Origin: an uncultured Clostridia bacterium
GTDB taxonomy: Bacteria > Bacillota > Clostridia > Oscillospirales > Ruminococcaceae
Assembly (NCBI GenBank): GCA_948473085.1
Contig: CAOKWH010000016.1
Span: 1 to 40,072 of the forward strand
Direction of reading: 5' to 3'
Length of the DNA: 40,072 bases
Shown here: positions 1 through 8,047 of the stretch, in pieces
How the letters are laid out: every line of letters starts with the position of its first letter
Position numbering within the stretch: the first letter of the stretch is position 1
Notes under the pieces: model-generated
What the model saw: only the letters and a program-made list of their open reading frames with translations
Told to the model about the DNA's origin: nothing
The model's database searches: none
Program-made: the position numbers and the translations under genes

Positions 1-825
1 CCCAGCCTCTTTTTCTCCCTGGTGGAACTCTACCTTCTGCGCACCTTTTACCAGTCCCTGTGCCTTACCCTAACCTTGGCAGAGATCAAAAAACACCTAT
101 CGCTTTTGGCTATGCAGCTGCTGGGGCTGGGTACATTGTTTTGTGTCCTGTTTGCCTATCAGTACATCTGCCGCAGCTTTCAGGACCAAGCAATGCTGCT
201 CTCGCTCTCCCAGGCAGTGCAAAGCCAGAAAATATACATTGCTGAGGCAAAACTGCGGGAGGAGCAGACCAGAGCATTCCGCCACGATATAAAGAACCAC
301 CTGACTGTCCTATCCGGCCTATTAAACCACGGCCAGCTACAGGCGGGCAGCGCCTATTTAAACAAATTGCAGGCAGCGGCGGATTCCCTTTTCCTCCCCT
401 ATCAGACAGGCAACCCTGTGGTGGATATTTTGCTGGGAGAAAAACTAAGACTGGCCGAAAACAGCGGCATTTCGGCTGAAGTTTCGCTCCTTCTACCCAG
501 CCCTTGCTGTGTGGACGATGTTGACCTGTGTGTCCTGTTTGCCAATGCGCTGGATAACGCCATCCACGCCTGCCAAGAACAGGACGGAACCAAAATCCTC
601 CGCATTACCGGAGAACGCCAGGGGGATTTTTACAGGCTGCAGTTTGAAAACTCCTGTGTGGATACCACCTTGCCTCCCATGGGTATCGGGCTTTCCAACA
701 TAAAGGCCATTGTAGAAAAATATCATGGGGCATTCGCAGCCGAAAAGGCTGGCGGCTGCTTTACACTAAACATCCTGCTGAACATCTCGTTACATCCAGG
801 GGACATCCCACGCCAAATGCCTTGA
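1..825 (+). CDS. GHKL sensor histidine kinase (AgrC-like), 5' end outside window
   Basis: The reading frame is open from base 1, so the gene starts upstream of the window; a GTG at 22 is only an internal codon. The visible part is about 274 residues. Near its start is a hydrophobic stretch (around LLGLGTLFCVLFAYQYI) that should be the last membrane segment. It is followed by a short coiled linker, the phospho-acceptor H-box FRHDIKNHL, an N-box NALDNAIHAC and a G-box GIGLSNIK typical of the HATPase_c_5/GHKL kinases that sense peptides (AgrC, CitA-like). The kinase should autophosphorylate and pass phosphate to a LytTR-type response regulator, which would have to be upstream because the next genes downstream are not regulators. 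Family assignment is firm; the ligand is unknown. Confidence 0.88.
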   Translation, partial: PSLFFSLVELYLLRTFYQSLCLTLTLAEIKKHLSLLAMQLLGLGTLFCVLFAYQYICRSFQDQAMLLSLSQAVQSQKIYIAEAKLREEQTRAFRHDIKNHLTVLSGLLNHGQLQAGSAYLNKLQAAADSLFLPYQTGNPVVDILLGEKLRLAENSGISAEVSLLLPSPCCVDDVDLCVLFANALDNAIHACQEQDGTKILRITGERQGDFYRLQFENSCVDTTLPPMGIGLSNIKAIVEKYHGAFAAEKAGGCFTLNILLNISLHPGDIPRQMP

Positions 826-929
826 AATACCTCCTGCTCTTGCTAAACTAAAACTATAGCAGGCTTTTGCTGCGGCTCTTCCCCCAAGCTGCCTGGAACC
901 TGCTGCTATAAAAGATTGGAGGAATAGGA

Positions 930-1400
930 ATGGACCCCATTTGCAGAATAACCCCAAATATCAGTCCCTCCCCTATGGCAGGCACCAAATCCCAGCCGCC
1001 CAAAAACGAGACTGAAAAGCTACCCATTAAGCCCATCCAAGATCAATACATCCCAGAAGAAAAGCAGCAGCCAAGCGGCCGCTACTATCTAAGAAAAGAT
1101 GATACTGGCGGGGCCAAAATCTACTTTGATAAGCCAGAACCCCCATCTGACAAGCCTGATGCCCCAGCCTCGGACAAGGCCGCCGGCAAACCGGCCGAAA
1201 GCTGCACCTGCAACACCGATATGGTGGATAGGGAGATTGAAAAGCTCAGAGAGGAGCAGGAAAAGCTAAAATACCAGCTCCAATCTGAAACCGATATTCA
1301 GAAAAGAAAGGAGCTAAAAAGCAGGTTCCAGCAAATAGAGGGTGAACTGCTTCAGAAGGACAATGACGCCTACCGGCGAAGCCATGCTGTCTTTTCTTAA
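930..1400 (+). CDS. Small coiled-coil protein of unknown function
   Basis: A 156-residue protein beginning at ATG 930 behind GGAGG. The N-terminal half is Pro/Lys-rich and looks disordered (about residues 1-90, with several PxxP-like and DKPD/PASDK stretches). The C-terminal half, from a CTCNTD motif onward, is a strongly charged heptad-like coiled coil that ends in KDNDAYRRSHAVFS. No signal peptide or membrane segment is visible. I do not recognise a named domain. The conserved-looking C-terminus suggests a real family rather than a chance ORF, and base usage matches the neighbours. It lies 104 bases after the sensor kinase on the same strand and might be cotranscribed with it. Function unknown. 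Confidence 0.7.
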   Translation: MDPICRITPNISPSPMAGTKSQPPKNETEKLPIKPIQDQYIPEEKQQPSGRYYLRKDDTGGAKIYFDKPEPPSDKPDAPASDKAAGKPAESCTCNTDMVDREIEKLREEQEKLKYQLQSETDIQKRKELKSRFQQIEGELLQKDNDAYRRSHAVFS

Positions 1401-1517
1401 CTGCACTATCATGGCACAAGGCAAAGCTTTATTGTTGGTGAAAAGAAAGCATATTCCCTCCGTTTTTGGGAAAAACATCAGAGAAAGCTGCAACCAAAAT
1501 TACAGGAGGTGTTCCTT

Positions 1518-1736
1518 GTGTCCAAAAAGAACAAAAAAGAGCCGGATTCCGGCCACCCTATCCTTTGTAAAGGGAACCAGACTACGCTGAAAGACAATGG
1601 CTGCCAGATTCATGGCGCCTATGAGTATCAGGCCATTACCGGCCCCGCCCCCCACAAAAATGCCAAAGAGGGCGAGCCCATCCCCCTAAACCAGGTGATA
1701 GAAGCCCGGGAATTTATTGAGGAAAATAAAAAGTAA
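1518..1736 (+). CDS. Small unknown protein (72 aa)
   Basis: The start is chosen at GTG 1518, because AGGAGG at 1504-1509 lies 8 bases upstream; the GTG at 1509 overlaps the ribosome site itself. The product is short, polar and lysine-rich at its N-terminus, with two cysteines (around ILCKG and NGCQIHG) and an acidic/basic tail, EARE followed by FIEENKK. No membrane segment and no recognised domain. A strong terminator follows directly. The good ribosome site and terminator make it a likely real gene. It might be a small cytosolic protein related to the preceding coiled-coil gene, but nothing in the sequence shows a function. Confidence 0.55.
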   Translation: MSKKNKKEPDSGHPILCKGNQTTLKDNGCQIHGAYEYQAITGPAPHKNAKEGEPIPLNQVIEAREFIEENKK

Positions 1737-1741
1737 AAAAG

Positions 1742-1773
1742 AACTGCGGCCGAATACAAGCCGCAGTTTTTCT
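1742..1773. terminator. Bidirectional intrinsic terminator between the small gene and the MATE gene
   Basis: Nine-base arms AACTGCGGC (1742-1750) and GCCGCAGTT (1760-1768) enclose a 9-base loop. The plus strand continues into a T-rich run and the minus strand into T-rich sequence opposite the A-run at 1730-1740, so it can serve both convergent genes. Confidence 0.85.
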
Positions 1774-1776
1774 TTT

Positions 1777-3216
1777 CTATTTCTGGCCCGCGACTTCAAA
1801 CTTGCTGTTCTCAGCCTTCAGCCGGTTGATGGCCTTCTGCGCCCAAACTCCCCTGTGGAACCGCAGCAGGCAGATAATGCCCCGGAAATTGAGATCCAGG
1901 CACATGGCAACCCAAATGCCGGTAAGGCCCCAGTCCAGCAGCACTGTAAGAATGATGGAGAGCGGGATGCGCACCCCCCACATGCAGGCCGCCGACATAT
2001 AAAAGGCCCACTTGGAATCACCAGCCCCGCGGAAGGCGCCGGAGGATACGGTGGAGGTGGCCAGCATGGGCTGGGCAAAGGCCTCAATCATCAGCACACT
2101 GGCACCCAGGGCAACCACCTCGGCATCCGGCGAGAAAATGCCCATCAGCTGCTTGGGTATCATAAACAGCAGCAGCCCGGTGCAGCTCATCATACAAATA
2201 GCTACCTTAATACAGGTTTTGCCGTACATCTGGGCTTTTTCCACATCCCCCGCCCCTATGGACTGCCCCACCAATGTGGTGGAGGCATAGGCAATGCCCT
2301 CACCAGGCAGGAAGGAGATGGATTCCGCTGTATTAGCCAGATGATGTGCCGCCAGCGGCAGGGTGCCCAGGTTGGTTACGATGCGGGTGGATACAATCTG
2401 CCCGGAGGCCACCACAGCCCGCTCAAAGGCCACCGGAGTGCCAATACCAATCATGCGCAGAATAATATTCTTGCGCGGTTTGCAGCTGCGCAGCGGTACT
2501 TTCAGGGGATTTTCGTGCAGCATCACAGCGCTGAACATAATCAGCCCCACAAAGGCGTTAGAGGCAGCTGTGCCAAATGCTGCACCCACCACGCCCCAGC
2601 CAGCGCCCCATATGGTAATTTCCTGGCCGAACAGCAGTACCTGCCTGGTGTCATAAATAAACAGGAAGTTCAACAGGCAGTTCAGCAGGTTGCCGGTTAT
2701 GTTCAAAACCATTGGAGTACGCATGTTGCCCAGGCTGCGCATTGTGGGCGAAAACACCATTGCCAGGATAGAAAACGGCAGGCCACACAGGTACACCCGC
2801 ACATATTGCTGAGCCAATGGGATTACCTCCGGCGCACCACCCATCCAAATGGGAATGTACGGCGCAATAATTTGTGTAAAAATGGCCGCAATAATACCCA
2901 CAAAAAAACAGGTAAAGGTGGCTGTACGCACCACATCCCGGGCGCCGTCCAGGTCGTTGGCGCCGGCCCGTTGGGCAACCTGCACCGAAAAGCCGACCCC
3001 CATTGCGCTTAAAATACCGCCAATCAGCCAGACGCAAGAGGAGTTGATACCCACCGCAGCGGTAGCCTCAGCACCAAGCACGCCTACCATTGCCGTATCG
3101 ACATAGGTTACGGCGGTGAACATGATCTGTTCGAGAATTGCAGGCAGTGAAAGCTTTAGTACTGTTTGTACCGGGGACTGCTGCCCCCCAATAATACTAA
3201 TGTTTTTCTCTTCCAT
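1777..3216 (-). CDS. MATE family multidrug/metabolite efflux transporter
   Basis: A 479-residue polytopic membrane protein, usual length for the MATE/MatE family, with about 12 hydrophobic segments in two similar halves. Family features seen are the opening LKLSLPAILEQIMFTAVTYVDTA-type first helix, the VQTVLKLSLP lead-in and the repeat of that pattern after the middle of the protein (IGIGTPVAFERAVVASGQIV). MATE proteins export cationic compounds in exchange for Na+ or H+; the substrate here cannot be read from sequence. The start ATG follows GAGGGAG. It is transcribed away from the upstream small genes and shares a bidirectional terminator with them. The family call is firm. Confidence 0.93.
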   Translation of the reverse strand: MEEKNISIIGGQQSPVQTVLKLSLPAILEQIMFTAVTYVDTAMVGVLGAEATAAVGINSSCVWLIGGILSAMGVGFSVQVAQRAGANDLDGARDVVRTATFTCFFVGIIAAIFTQIIAPYIPIWMGGAPEVIPLAQQYVRVYLCGLPFSILAMVFSPTMRSLGNMRTPMVLNITGNLLNCLLNFLFIYDTRQVLLFGQEITIWGAGWGVVGAAFGTAASNAFVGLIMFSAVMLHENPLKVPLRSCKPRKNIILRMIGIGTPVAFERAVVASGQIVSTRIVTNLGTLPLAAHHLANTAESISFLPGEGIAYASTTLVGQSIGAGDVEKAQMYGKTCIKVAICMMSCTGLLLFMIPKQLMGIFSPDAEVVALGASVLMIEAFAQPMLATSTVSSGAFRGAGDSKWAFYMSAACMWGVRIPLSIILTVLLDWGLTGIWVAMCLDLNFRGIICLLRFHRGVWAQKAINRLKAENSKFEVAGQK

Positions 3217-3301
3217 ATTTCTCCCTCAATATAAAAAATTTGTCATAATTAAAGAATGTGACCATACGGCCACACTCCCTAATTCAAACATTTATTGGGC
3301 G

Positions 3302-3901
3302 CTACTGGTTTGCTGTGTGTTCCAGTATATTGCGCACTGTGCCATCATCCCCGGTGAGCAGTGCAATCACCCCCCGATACAGAGAGGCTGGATCGCTGTA
3401 AAAACGCTCCCGTACCTGTTCGCAGTCCTCCTCCCGGGGTAAAAACAGGGTCAGGCTCATCAGGTCGCTGCCAATATCGGCAATGCACATTGTCACCTTG
3501 TAGCCATCGCTCACCTTTTCCACCTTAAATTCGTTGTCCTGCTCAATCTGCTGCCGGAGATAGTAGTCCTGGGCCGCCTTTAAGGTAGTTTCCCGGATTG
3601 CCGCCGGCACATCCTTTTCAAAGGTTGTGGAGGTTTTAATCCCCAAATCGGTGATATAAAGGCGCTCAGCCCCATCAAAATCCCGCCTGGATAAAATATG
3701 CCCCGAAGCAATCAGCCGGCTGATTTCCTGGGAATATTCAAAGTAGTTGGCTATCCCTTTGGAACGGAACACCTCGTTAATTTCGGAAAAGCTCATCCCC
3801 CGGTGGATGTGATGGAGCAGGTAGCAGATAAGAATTTTTATCTCCAGCCCATCGGTTAGGCCGCCGGGGCGAACATCGGCGGTAAACGCCTGTTTATCCA
3901 C
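3302..3901 (-). CDS. DUF4364 family protein
   Basis: About 199 residues if started at GTG 3901, which has a purine-rich AAGGGGTGA site just upstream; an in-frame ATG at 3928 has no ribosome site, so the later start is preferred. The N-terminal 80 residues (ILICYLLHHIHRGMSFSEIN, then a YFEYSQEISRLI helix) look like a winged-helix domain. The rest matches the pattern of DUF4364, a Clostridia family with an N-terminal wHTH and an alpha/beta C-terminal domain. Role unknown, possibly transcriptional. It runs in the same direction as the MATE gene, 85 bases upstream of it, so it could control or be cotranscribed with the exporter; that is inference. Confidence 0.8.
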   Translation of the reverse strand: MDKQAFTADVRPGGLTDGLEIKILICYLLHHIHRGMSFSEINEVFRSKGIANYFEYSQEISRLIASGHILSRRDFDGAERLYITDLGIKTSTTFEKDVPAAIRETTLKAAQDYYLRQQIEQDNEFKVEKVSDGYKVTMCIADIGSDLMSLTLFLPREEDCEQVRERFYSDPASLYRGVIALLTGDDGTVRNILEHTANQ

Positions 3902-3981
3902 GATCTCACCCCTTTCCTCTCCCATCATACAACAAAAACAGAAAAAAGGAAAGTGTTTATTGTTCGTTTACAATTACAGTA

Positions 3982-4010
3982 TTGAAGAATTGCCATTTTC
4001 ACTATAAAAT
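3982..4010 (+). promoter_or_regulatory. Sigma-A type promoter for the TVP38-like gene
   Basis: TTGAAG (3982-3987), a 17-base spacer and TAAAAT (4005-4010). The position, about 45 bases before the chosen start at 4057, fits. Confidence 0.55.
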
Positions 4011-4056
4011 GCTGGTATACATATGGCAAAAAAGCACAATACAACTGGAGGACAAC

Positions 4057-4767
4057 ATGGAAAAACAATACAGAAAATACCTGCCGCTTCTCCTGCTGCT
4101 GTTCGGCCTTGTGCTGCTCTCCCTCGCCTGTATCCCACTTATCCGCTGGATGTCCGTCAAAGAAAACCAGGATATGCTCTGGAACTTTATCGACCAGATG
4201 GGTATCTGGGGTGTTGTGCTGTTTATGGGAATCCAGCTGCTGCAAATTATTGTTGCTATCCTCCCCGGCGAGCCGGTGGAACTGGCCGCCGGTATGCTGT
4301 ATGGCACCTTTGGCGGATTGTTCATCTGCCTGGCTGGGGTTCTTTTGGGCTCCAGTATCATCTTTAGTATTGTACGGCGGCTGGGCCGGCCTTTTGTCCA
4401 CCGCTTTGTCAATGAAAATTCTCTGAAAAAATATGCCTTTTTGCAGGATGCCCAAAAACTGGACACCCTAATTTTTATCATGTTCCTGATTCCCGGCACC
4501 CCAAAGGACGCCCTCACCTATATCTGCCCCCTTACCCCCATTTCATTGCCCCGGTTTTTGATCCTTTCCACCTTTGCCCGGCTGCCCTCTGTTATCAGCT
4601 CCACCTTTGCCGGAGCCAACTTTGCCCGGGGCAACCTATGGGGTACCGCTGCTATTTTGGTCTGCACCAGCATTATTGGGCTGCTGGGTATTCGGTACGA
4701 AAAACGCTTTACCGAGAAGCTGAACCGTTCGACAAGCCGGCTAAAAAACCATTTTTCCAAAGAATAG
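4057..4767 (+). CDS. TVP38/TMEM64 (SNARE-associated/DedA superfamily) membrane protein
   Basis: The start is ATG 4057, six bases after a GGAGG site; upstream in-frame codons lie in the promoter. The 236-residue product has an N-terminal membrane helix (LPLLLLLFGLVLLSLACIPL), further hydrophobic helices and the family's re-entrant core, including LPGEPVELAAGMLYG and the FLIPGTPKDALTYICPL loop, which match the conserved Gly/Pro-rich motifs of the SNARE-associated domain. Members such as DedA/YngC/TVP38 help envelope homeostasis, and some bacterial DedA proteins flip polyprenyl or phospholipids; which applies here is unknown. It is a single gene followed by the promoter of the XRE operon. Confidence 0.9.
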   Translation: MEKQYRKYLPLLLLLFGLVLLSLACIPLIRWMSVKENQDMLWNFIDQMGIWGVVLFMGIQLLQIIVAILPGEPVELAAGMLYGTFGGLFICLAGVLLGSSIIFSIVRRLGRPFVHRFVNENSLKKYAFLQDAQKLDTLIFIMFLIPGTPKDALTYICPLTPISLPRFLILSTFARLPSVISSTFAGANFARGNLWGTAAILVCTSIIGLLGIRYEKRFTEKLNRSTSRLKNHFSKE

Positions 4768-4800
4768 GCCTTAATGGGACAAAAGAATTTTTATTTTGCC

Positions 4801-4829
4801 TTGCAATAGATAAATTTCTATATTATAAT
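4801..4829 (+). promoter_or_regulatory. Promoter and candidate operator of the XRE-ImmA-SMI1 operon
   Basis: TTGCAA (4801-4806), a 17-base spacer and a perfect TATAAT (4824-4829). Between them lies an inverted repeat ATAGA (4806-4810) / TCTAT (4817-4821). Its placement in the spacer suits an autorepressing XRE regulator; operator function is inferred. Confidence 0.7.
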
Positions 4830-4858
4830 AGATGTACAAGAAAGGTCGGGGTGATAGT

Positions 4859-5176
4859 ATGAGCATTGTAGAAAAAATCCGGAATCTGGCTGCCGCACAG
4901 GGAGAGTCACTGGCCTCGCTGGAGCGCAAATTGGGCCTGGGCAACGGCACCATTGCCCGGTGGGAAACCGGTTCCCCCACGCTGGAAAAGCTGAGCAAGG
5001 TGGCGGACTTTTTCGGTGTCAGTGTGGACTATCTGGCCGACCGGGACCCTATGAACAGCCTTTATTTCAGCTGCCTGCGCAAGGCCCGCCAAAACAATAT
5101 CGACCCTGCCGACATGGAACTGGCTGTAAACACCATTATTGCCATGCGCAAAAAGGACCGGGAACAGCATGGATAA
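4859..5176 (+). CDS. XRE/Cro-CI family transcriptional regulator
   Basis: The start ATG 4859 is chosen because the preceding ATG at 4832 lies at the promoter's expected transcription start. The product is about 105 residues. Residues 2-56 form a classic lambda-repressor-like HTH: IRNLAAAQGESLASLERKLG, then GNGTIARWETGSPTLEKL and FGVSVDYL. A short C-terminal helical tail (MELAVNTIIAMRKK) may dimerise or contact the peptidase. The gene overlaps the downstream ImmA-type peptidase by 8 bases, the usual regulator/anti-repressor pairing known from ImmR/ImmA of ICEBs1, where the peptidase cleaves the repressor. It is likely to repress its own promoter. Confidence 0.92.
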   Translation: MSIVEKIRNLAAAQGESLASLERKLGLGNGTIARWETGSPTLEKLSKVADFFGVSVDYLADRDPMNSLYFSCLRKARQNNIDPADMELAVNTIIAMRKKDREQHG

Positions 5177-5870
5177 TATCCGCTCCAAGGCCGAACTTTA
5201 CCAGGCGGCCGACCAAATCCGGGAGCAATTGGGGCTGCACGCCCCCTGCACGGCAGAGGAGGTATACCAGCGCATCATTGCCCGGGAGGATATTGGCCTA
5301 GCCTTTATCCCGCTGAACACCTGGGGGTTGCAGGGAATGTCGTCGGCCGGAGAAAACGGGGAGCGGGATATTATTTTGCTCTCCGATGCACTGGGGAAGC
5401 TGGAACGGGGCTTTTATGCCGCCCATGAGATGATTCATCTGACCTGCCACCGGGATCAGCAAAAAGGGCGTTTTTATTGCTTTTTTGACCAAACGCTCGA
5501 ACAGGACGATTTTTTGGAGTGGCAGGCCAACGAAGGCGCTGCACAGATTGTAATGCCCATGCAGCAGTTTTTACCTAAAGCGCTATCACTGCTCCAGGAT
5601 ATGGGGGATCGTGCCGGGCTGCTGCGTATGCGGCTGAAGTTGGCCGAGCACTTTGGCGTAACCGACAGCATGGTACAGGTACGGCTGGAAAGCCTGAAGT
5701 ATGAGCTATACCAGGCTTGGATCGGACAGGAGATTGCCTCCATTACCCCGCTTTCCGCCCGGGAACAGCAGCGGATGGGTATTACTGTCCCATCGCTGAA
5801 CGACCGCATCCAGCAGCTGTGGCAAAAGGAACTGGACTATTACCGCCGCCTGCGGGATATTGACATTTAA
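5169..5870 (+). CDS. ImmA/IrrE family metallo-endopeptidase
   Basis: The start ATG 5169 lies inside the end of the XRE gene (8-base overlap), so translation is probably coupled. The 233-residue protein carries the zinc-metallopeptidase HExxH site as HEMIH (residues 86-90) with a downstream acidic segment, EWQANEGAA, at about 117-125 that can give the third ligand. The fold continues with a helical C-terminal half (LAEHFGVTDSMVQVRLESL) typical of ImmA/DUF955 proteins. In known pairs this peptidase cleaves the partner XRE repressor on a stress or cell-density signal. No integrase, excisionase or conjugation gene is nearby, so this pair does not appear to sit on a mobile element in this window. 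Confidence 0.92.
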   Translation: MDNIRSKAELYQAADQIREQLGLHAPCTAEEVYQRIIAREDIGLAFIPLNTWGLQGMSSAGENGERDIILLSDALGKLERGFYAAHEMIHLTCHRDQQKGRFYCFFDQTLEQDDFLEWQANEGAAQIVMPMQQFLPKALSLLQDMGDRAGLLRMRLKLAEHFGVTDSMVQVRLESLKYELYQAWIGQEIASITPLSAREQQRMGITVPSLNDRIQQLWQKELDYYRRLRDIDI

Positions 5871-5883
5871 ACGAGGTACTGGG

Positions 5884-6300
5884 ATGAACGACTATAGAAA
5901 AGCAAAAAAATGGATGGACATGGACGCCACCGACTTTATTGGCGGCGTTGCCGAACAGGACATCCAACAGGCAATGGAAGCCCTCTCTGTCCCCCTGCCC
6001 GAAAGCTACCAGGCTTTTTTAAGGGAATTTGGCGGCGGCGATGCCGGCGGGGAGATTATCTTTGGCCTATCGGAGAACCCGTACGAAAACATGGTGCAGG
6101 CCACCCAGCAGGAACGCGCTGTGGGGCTGCCAAAAAGCCTGGTGATTATCGGTTTTTGGAACGATACGCTTATCTGTTTGGATACCGGCAACATGCAGGC
6201 CGGGGAATGCCCGGTGGTGGAATTGGATGAGACATACAACCAAACTGAAATTGCAAGCAGCTTTGGTAAATTCCTGTACGACTACCTGAGCGAGGACTGA
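5884..6300 (+). CDS. SMI1/KNR4 family protein
   Basis: The start ATG 5884 lies behind GAGGT; the product is 138 residues. It shows the SMI1/KNR4 (SUKH) pattern: an N-terminal helix, the LPESYQAFLREFGGGDAGG motif (Pro-x-x-Tyr/Phe then FGGG), then the IIFGLSE and VIIGFWNDTLICLDT strands and a FGKFLYDYL terminal helix. In bacteria SUKH proteins often act as immunity proteins against secreted or contact-delivered nuclease toxins, though stand-alone housekeeping members exist. It follows the peptidase by 13 bases and ends at a strong terminator, so it forms one operon with the XRE and ImmA genes. No toxin gene is adjacent. Confidence 0.82.
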   Translation: MNDYRKAKKWMDMDATDFIGGVAEQDIQQAMEALSVPLPESYQAFLREFGGGDAGGEIIFGLSENPYENMVQATQQERAVGLPKSLVIIGFWNDTLICLDTGNMQAGECPVVELDETYNQTEIASSFGKFLYDYLSED

Positions 6301-6317
6301 CAGAAAATATAACCCCA

Positions 6318-6352
6318 AAAACGCTCCTATTAAAAATAGGAGCGTTTTATTT
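6318..6352. terminator. Bidirectional terminator after the SMI1 gene
   Basis: Perfect 12-base arms, AAAACGCTCCTA (6318-6329) and TAGGAGCGTTTT (6337-6348), with a 7-base loop and flanking A and T tracts. It serves the SMI1 operon and the convergent ABC-F gene. Confidence 0.9.
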
Positions 6353-6371
6353 TGCTGGTACCGCCTTATTC

Positions 6372-7853
6372 TCAGCCCTGCAGCGCAATTGTTTTGGTGG
6401 CAATACGCTGCACAAAGGCCTGGTCGTGCTCTACAAACAACAGGGTGGGCTGGTATTCCAGCAGCAGGTTTTCCAGCTGCAACCGGGAATAAATATCCAC
6501 AAAGTTCAGCGGTTCATCCCACACATACAGCGATGCAGGCGTGCTCAGGCTGTGGGCCAAAAGCACCTTTTTCTTCTGGCCGCTGCTATAGAGTTCCAGC
6601 GGCTGCTGGAACAGCTCCCGGGAAAAATCCAGCTTGCGCAGAATGGCTTTGAACAATGTTTCATCCAGGTTCTGCTCCGCCATATAGGCCTCCAGGCTGC
6701 CCTGGAGGTGGCTGGTATCCTGCAGCACCGAAGAGAGCACTGCTCCGCCGCCAACCCAGAGCTCACCGGTGTGGGGCAGCGCTTCCCCCCGCACCAGCTG
6801 CAACAGTGTGGACTTACCGCAACCATTGGGGCCGGCAACAGCCACCCGCTCGCCGGGGGCAATGGTAAAATCCAGGCCGGAAAACAGTTCCCGCCCCCCT
6901 AAGGTCACGGCCAGCTTGCTCCCCCGAACCAACTCCCGGCCCTTATAGGGCAGCAGATGCAGTTTCAGAGGCTGGGCCTGTTCCACATTCTTTAGAAGGG
7001 CCGATTTTTCCTCCACCGCCCGCTGGATGCGTTTTTGGGCCACTGTGGAGCGTTTTGCCATCTTGGCGGCCTTGTGGCCGATGTACCCCTTGTCCGGCCT
7101 GAGCCCCGCTACCTTGACATTTTTGCTCTTTTCCACCCGGTCGGACCAGCGGGTAGTGCGTTCCGCAGCCTCACCCAACCGTTGGATGTCCCGTTTCAGC
7201 CGCTCATTCTCCCCCTGCTCGTGCAGCTCCCGCAATTCCTTCTGCCGCAGATACTCCGAAAAATTGCAGGCGCTTATCTCAATCCCCGCTGGGTTGATGG
7301 ACATGATATGGTCGGTGCAGCCGTCCAGAAAAGCCCGGTCGTGGGAAATGATGATGTAGCCGCTTTTGCCCGCCAGATAGCGGCTTACTGCCTGCCGAGC
7401 CTGCATATCCAAATGGTTGGTAGGTTCGTCAATTAAGAGGAACCGCTCCTCCCGCAAAAACAGGGCTGCCAACAGCACTTTGGTGCGCTCGCCACTGCTG
7501 AGCAGGTCAAAATAGTTGTAGTAGGAAGCATCTTCCACCCGCAATAGCCCCAGCTCCCGGCGAATCTGCCACTTCTGGGCATCTGAGCAAAGCTCGGCCA
7601 ACAGGTCACAGGTAAGCCTGTTTTCCCCCTGCACCTGGTAGGGGAAGTATTCAAACTCCAGCGGAGAGAACACTTCCCCGCTGTATTCCAGCTCCCCGGC
7701 AAGCAGGCGGAACAGCGTGGTTTTCCCCCGGCCGTTGCGCCCCACCAGCCCTAACTTCCAACTGCTGTCCAGCTGGAAGGAGAGGTTTTCAAATATCATT
7801 TCACTGCTCCCATCGTACCCGAAGGAGAGGTTCTGCACACGAATAATAGACAT
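6372..7853 (-). CDS. Lsa-type ABC-F ATPase, probable antibiotic ribosomal protection protein
   Basis: The 493-residue soluble protein has two fused ABC domains and no membrane segments. The first has Walker A GRNGRGKTT, signature LSSGERTKV and Walker B LLIDEPTNHLD. The inter-domain P-site tRNA-interaction linker contains RWSDRVEKSK and MAKRS. The second has GPNGCGKST, YSSGQKKKV and YVWDEPLNFVD followed by FVEHDQAF. Length, the DEPLN variant of Walker B and the linker match the Lsa group of ABC-F proteins, which protect ribosomes from lincosamides, streptogramin A and pleuromutilins by displacing the drug from the peptidyl-transferase centre. Its own long leader with upstream ORFs and a terminator (7861-8136) points to drug-inducible attenuation. 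The actual resistance spectrum cannot be read from sequence, and other translation-factor roles remain possible. Confidence 0.9.
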   Translation of the reverse strand: MSIIRVQNLSFGYDGSSEMIFENLSFQLDSSWKLGLVGRNGRGKTTLFRLLAGELEYSGEVFSPLEFEYFPYQVQGENRLTCDLLAELCSDAQKWQIRRELGLLRVEDASYYNYFDLLSSGERTKVLLAALFLREERFLLIDEPTNHLDMQARQAVSRYLAGKSGYIIISHDRAFLDGCTDHIMSINPAGIEISACNFSEYLRQKELRELHEQGENERLKRDIQRLGEAAERTTRWSDRVEKSKNVKVAGLRPDKGYIGHKAAKMAKRSTVAQKRIQRAVEEKSALLKNVEQAQPLKLHLLPYKGRELVRGSKLAVTLGGRELFSGLDFTIAPGERVAVAGPNGCGKSTLLQLVRGEALPHTGELWVGGGAVLSSVLQDTSHLQGSLEAYMAEQNLDETLFKAILRKLDFSRELFQQPLELYSSGQKKKVLLAHSLSTPASLYVWDEPLNFVDIYSRLQLENLLLEYQPTLLFVEHDQAFVQRIATKTIALQG

Positions 7854-8047
7854 AGAACAATCACCTCACAACAAAAAAGGACGCAGGAAAGCCATTTTCC
7901 TACATCCAAACGCAATCCACCCCCTCCGATACAGAAAGGGGCCGGTGTGTTCTGTCCAATAAAAAGGAATATAGAAACGCAGCTTTCTTGCCGAAACAAA
8001 CCAAAACAGTACCCCAATATCTCATAGGGCTGCCGGTTGTGTTTCAT
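7796..8047 (-). CDS. Upstream ORF 2 in the ABC-F leader (candidate leader peptide)
   Basis: ATG 8047 opens a frame starting MKHNRQPYEILGYCFG, hydrophobic and Cys/Phe-rich further on, that runs across the attenuator hairpin and ends 58 bases inside the ABC-F gene in another frame. Its ATG overlaps the stop of a shorter upstream ORF (TGATG), and it has no good ribosome site of its own, so it would be read by re-initiation. It may work as a regulatory leader whose translation state decides whether the terminator forms. It does not look like a stable protein gene. It could be fortuitous, but the arrangement is what ribosome-mediated attenuation needs. Confidence 0.45.
   Translation of the reverse strand: MKHNRQPYEILGYCFGLFRQESCVSIFLFIGQNTPAPFCIGGGGLRLDVGKWLSCVLFCCEVIVLCLLFVCRTSPSGTMGAVK
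7873..7907 (-). terminator. Leader (attenuator) terminator upstream of the ABC-F gene
   Basis: On the minus strand a 12-pair stem, GGATGTAGGAAA (7907-7896) with TTTCCTGCGTCC (7890-7879), including two G-U pairs and a 5-base loop, is followed by six T (7878-7873). The ABC-F ribosome site GAGGTGA (7867-7861) and ATG come directly after. A terminator placed between promoter and gene is the mark of transcription attenuation. Confidence 0.85.

Noticed and set aside
1717-3012. 431-codon plus-strand frame across the MATE gene
   Set aside because: Antisense shadow of a clear transporter gene; His/Gln-rich composition, no ribosome site and no domain.
4801-6300. Mobile element carrying the XRE-ImmA genes
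   Set aside because: No integrase, excisionase, relaxase or attachment repeats nearby; flanking genes look chromosomal.
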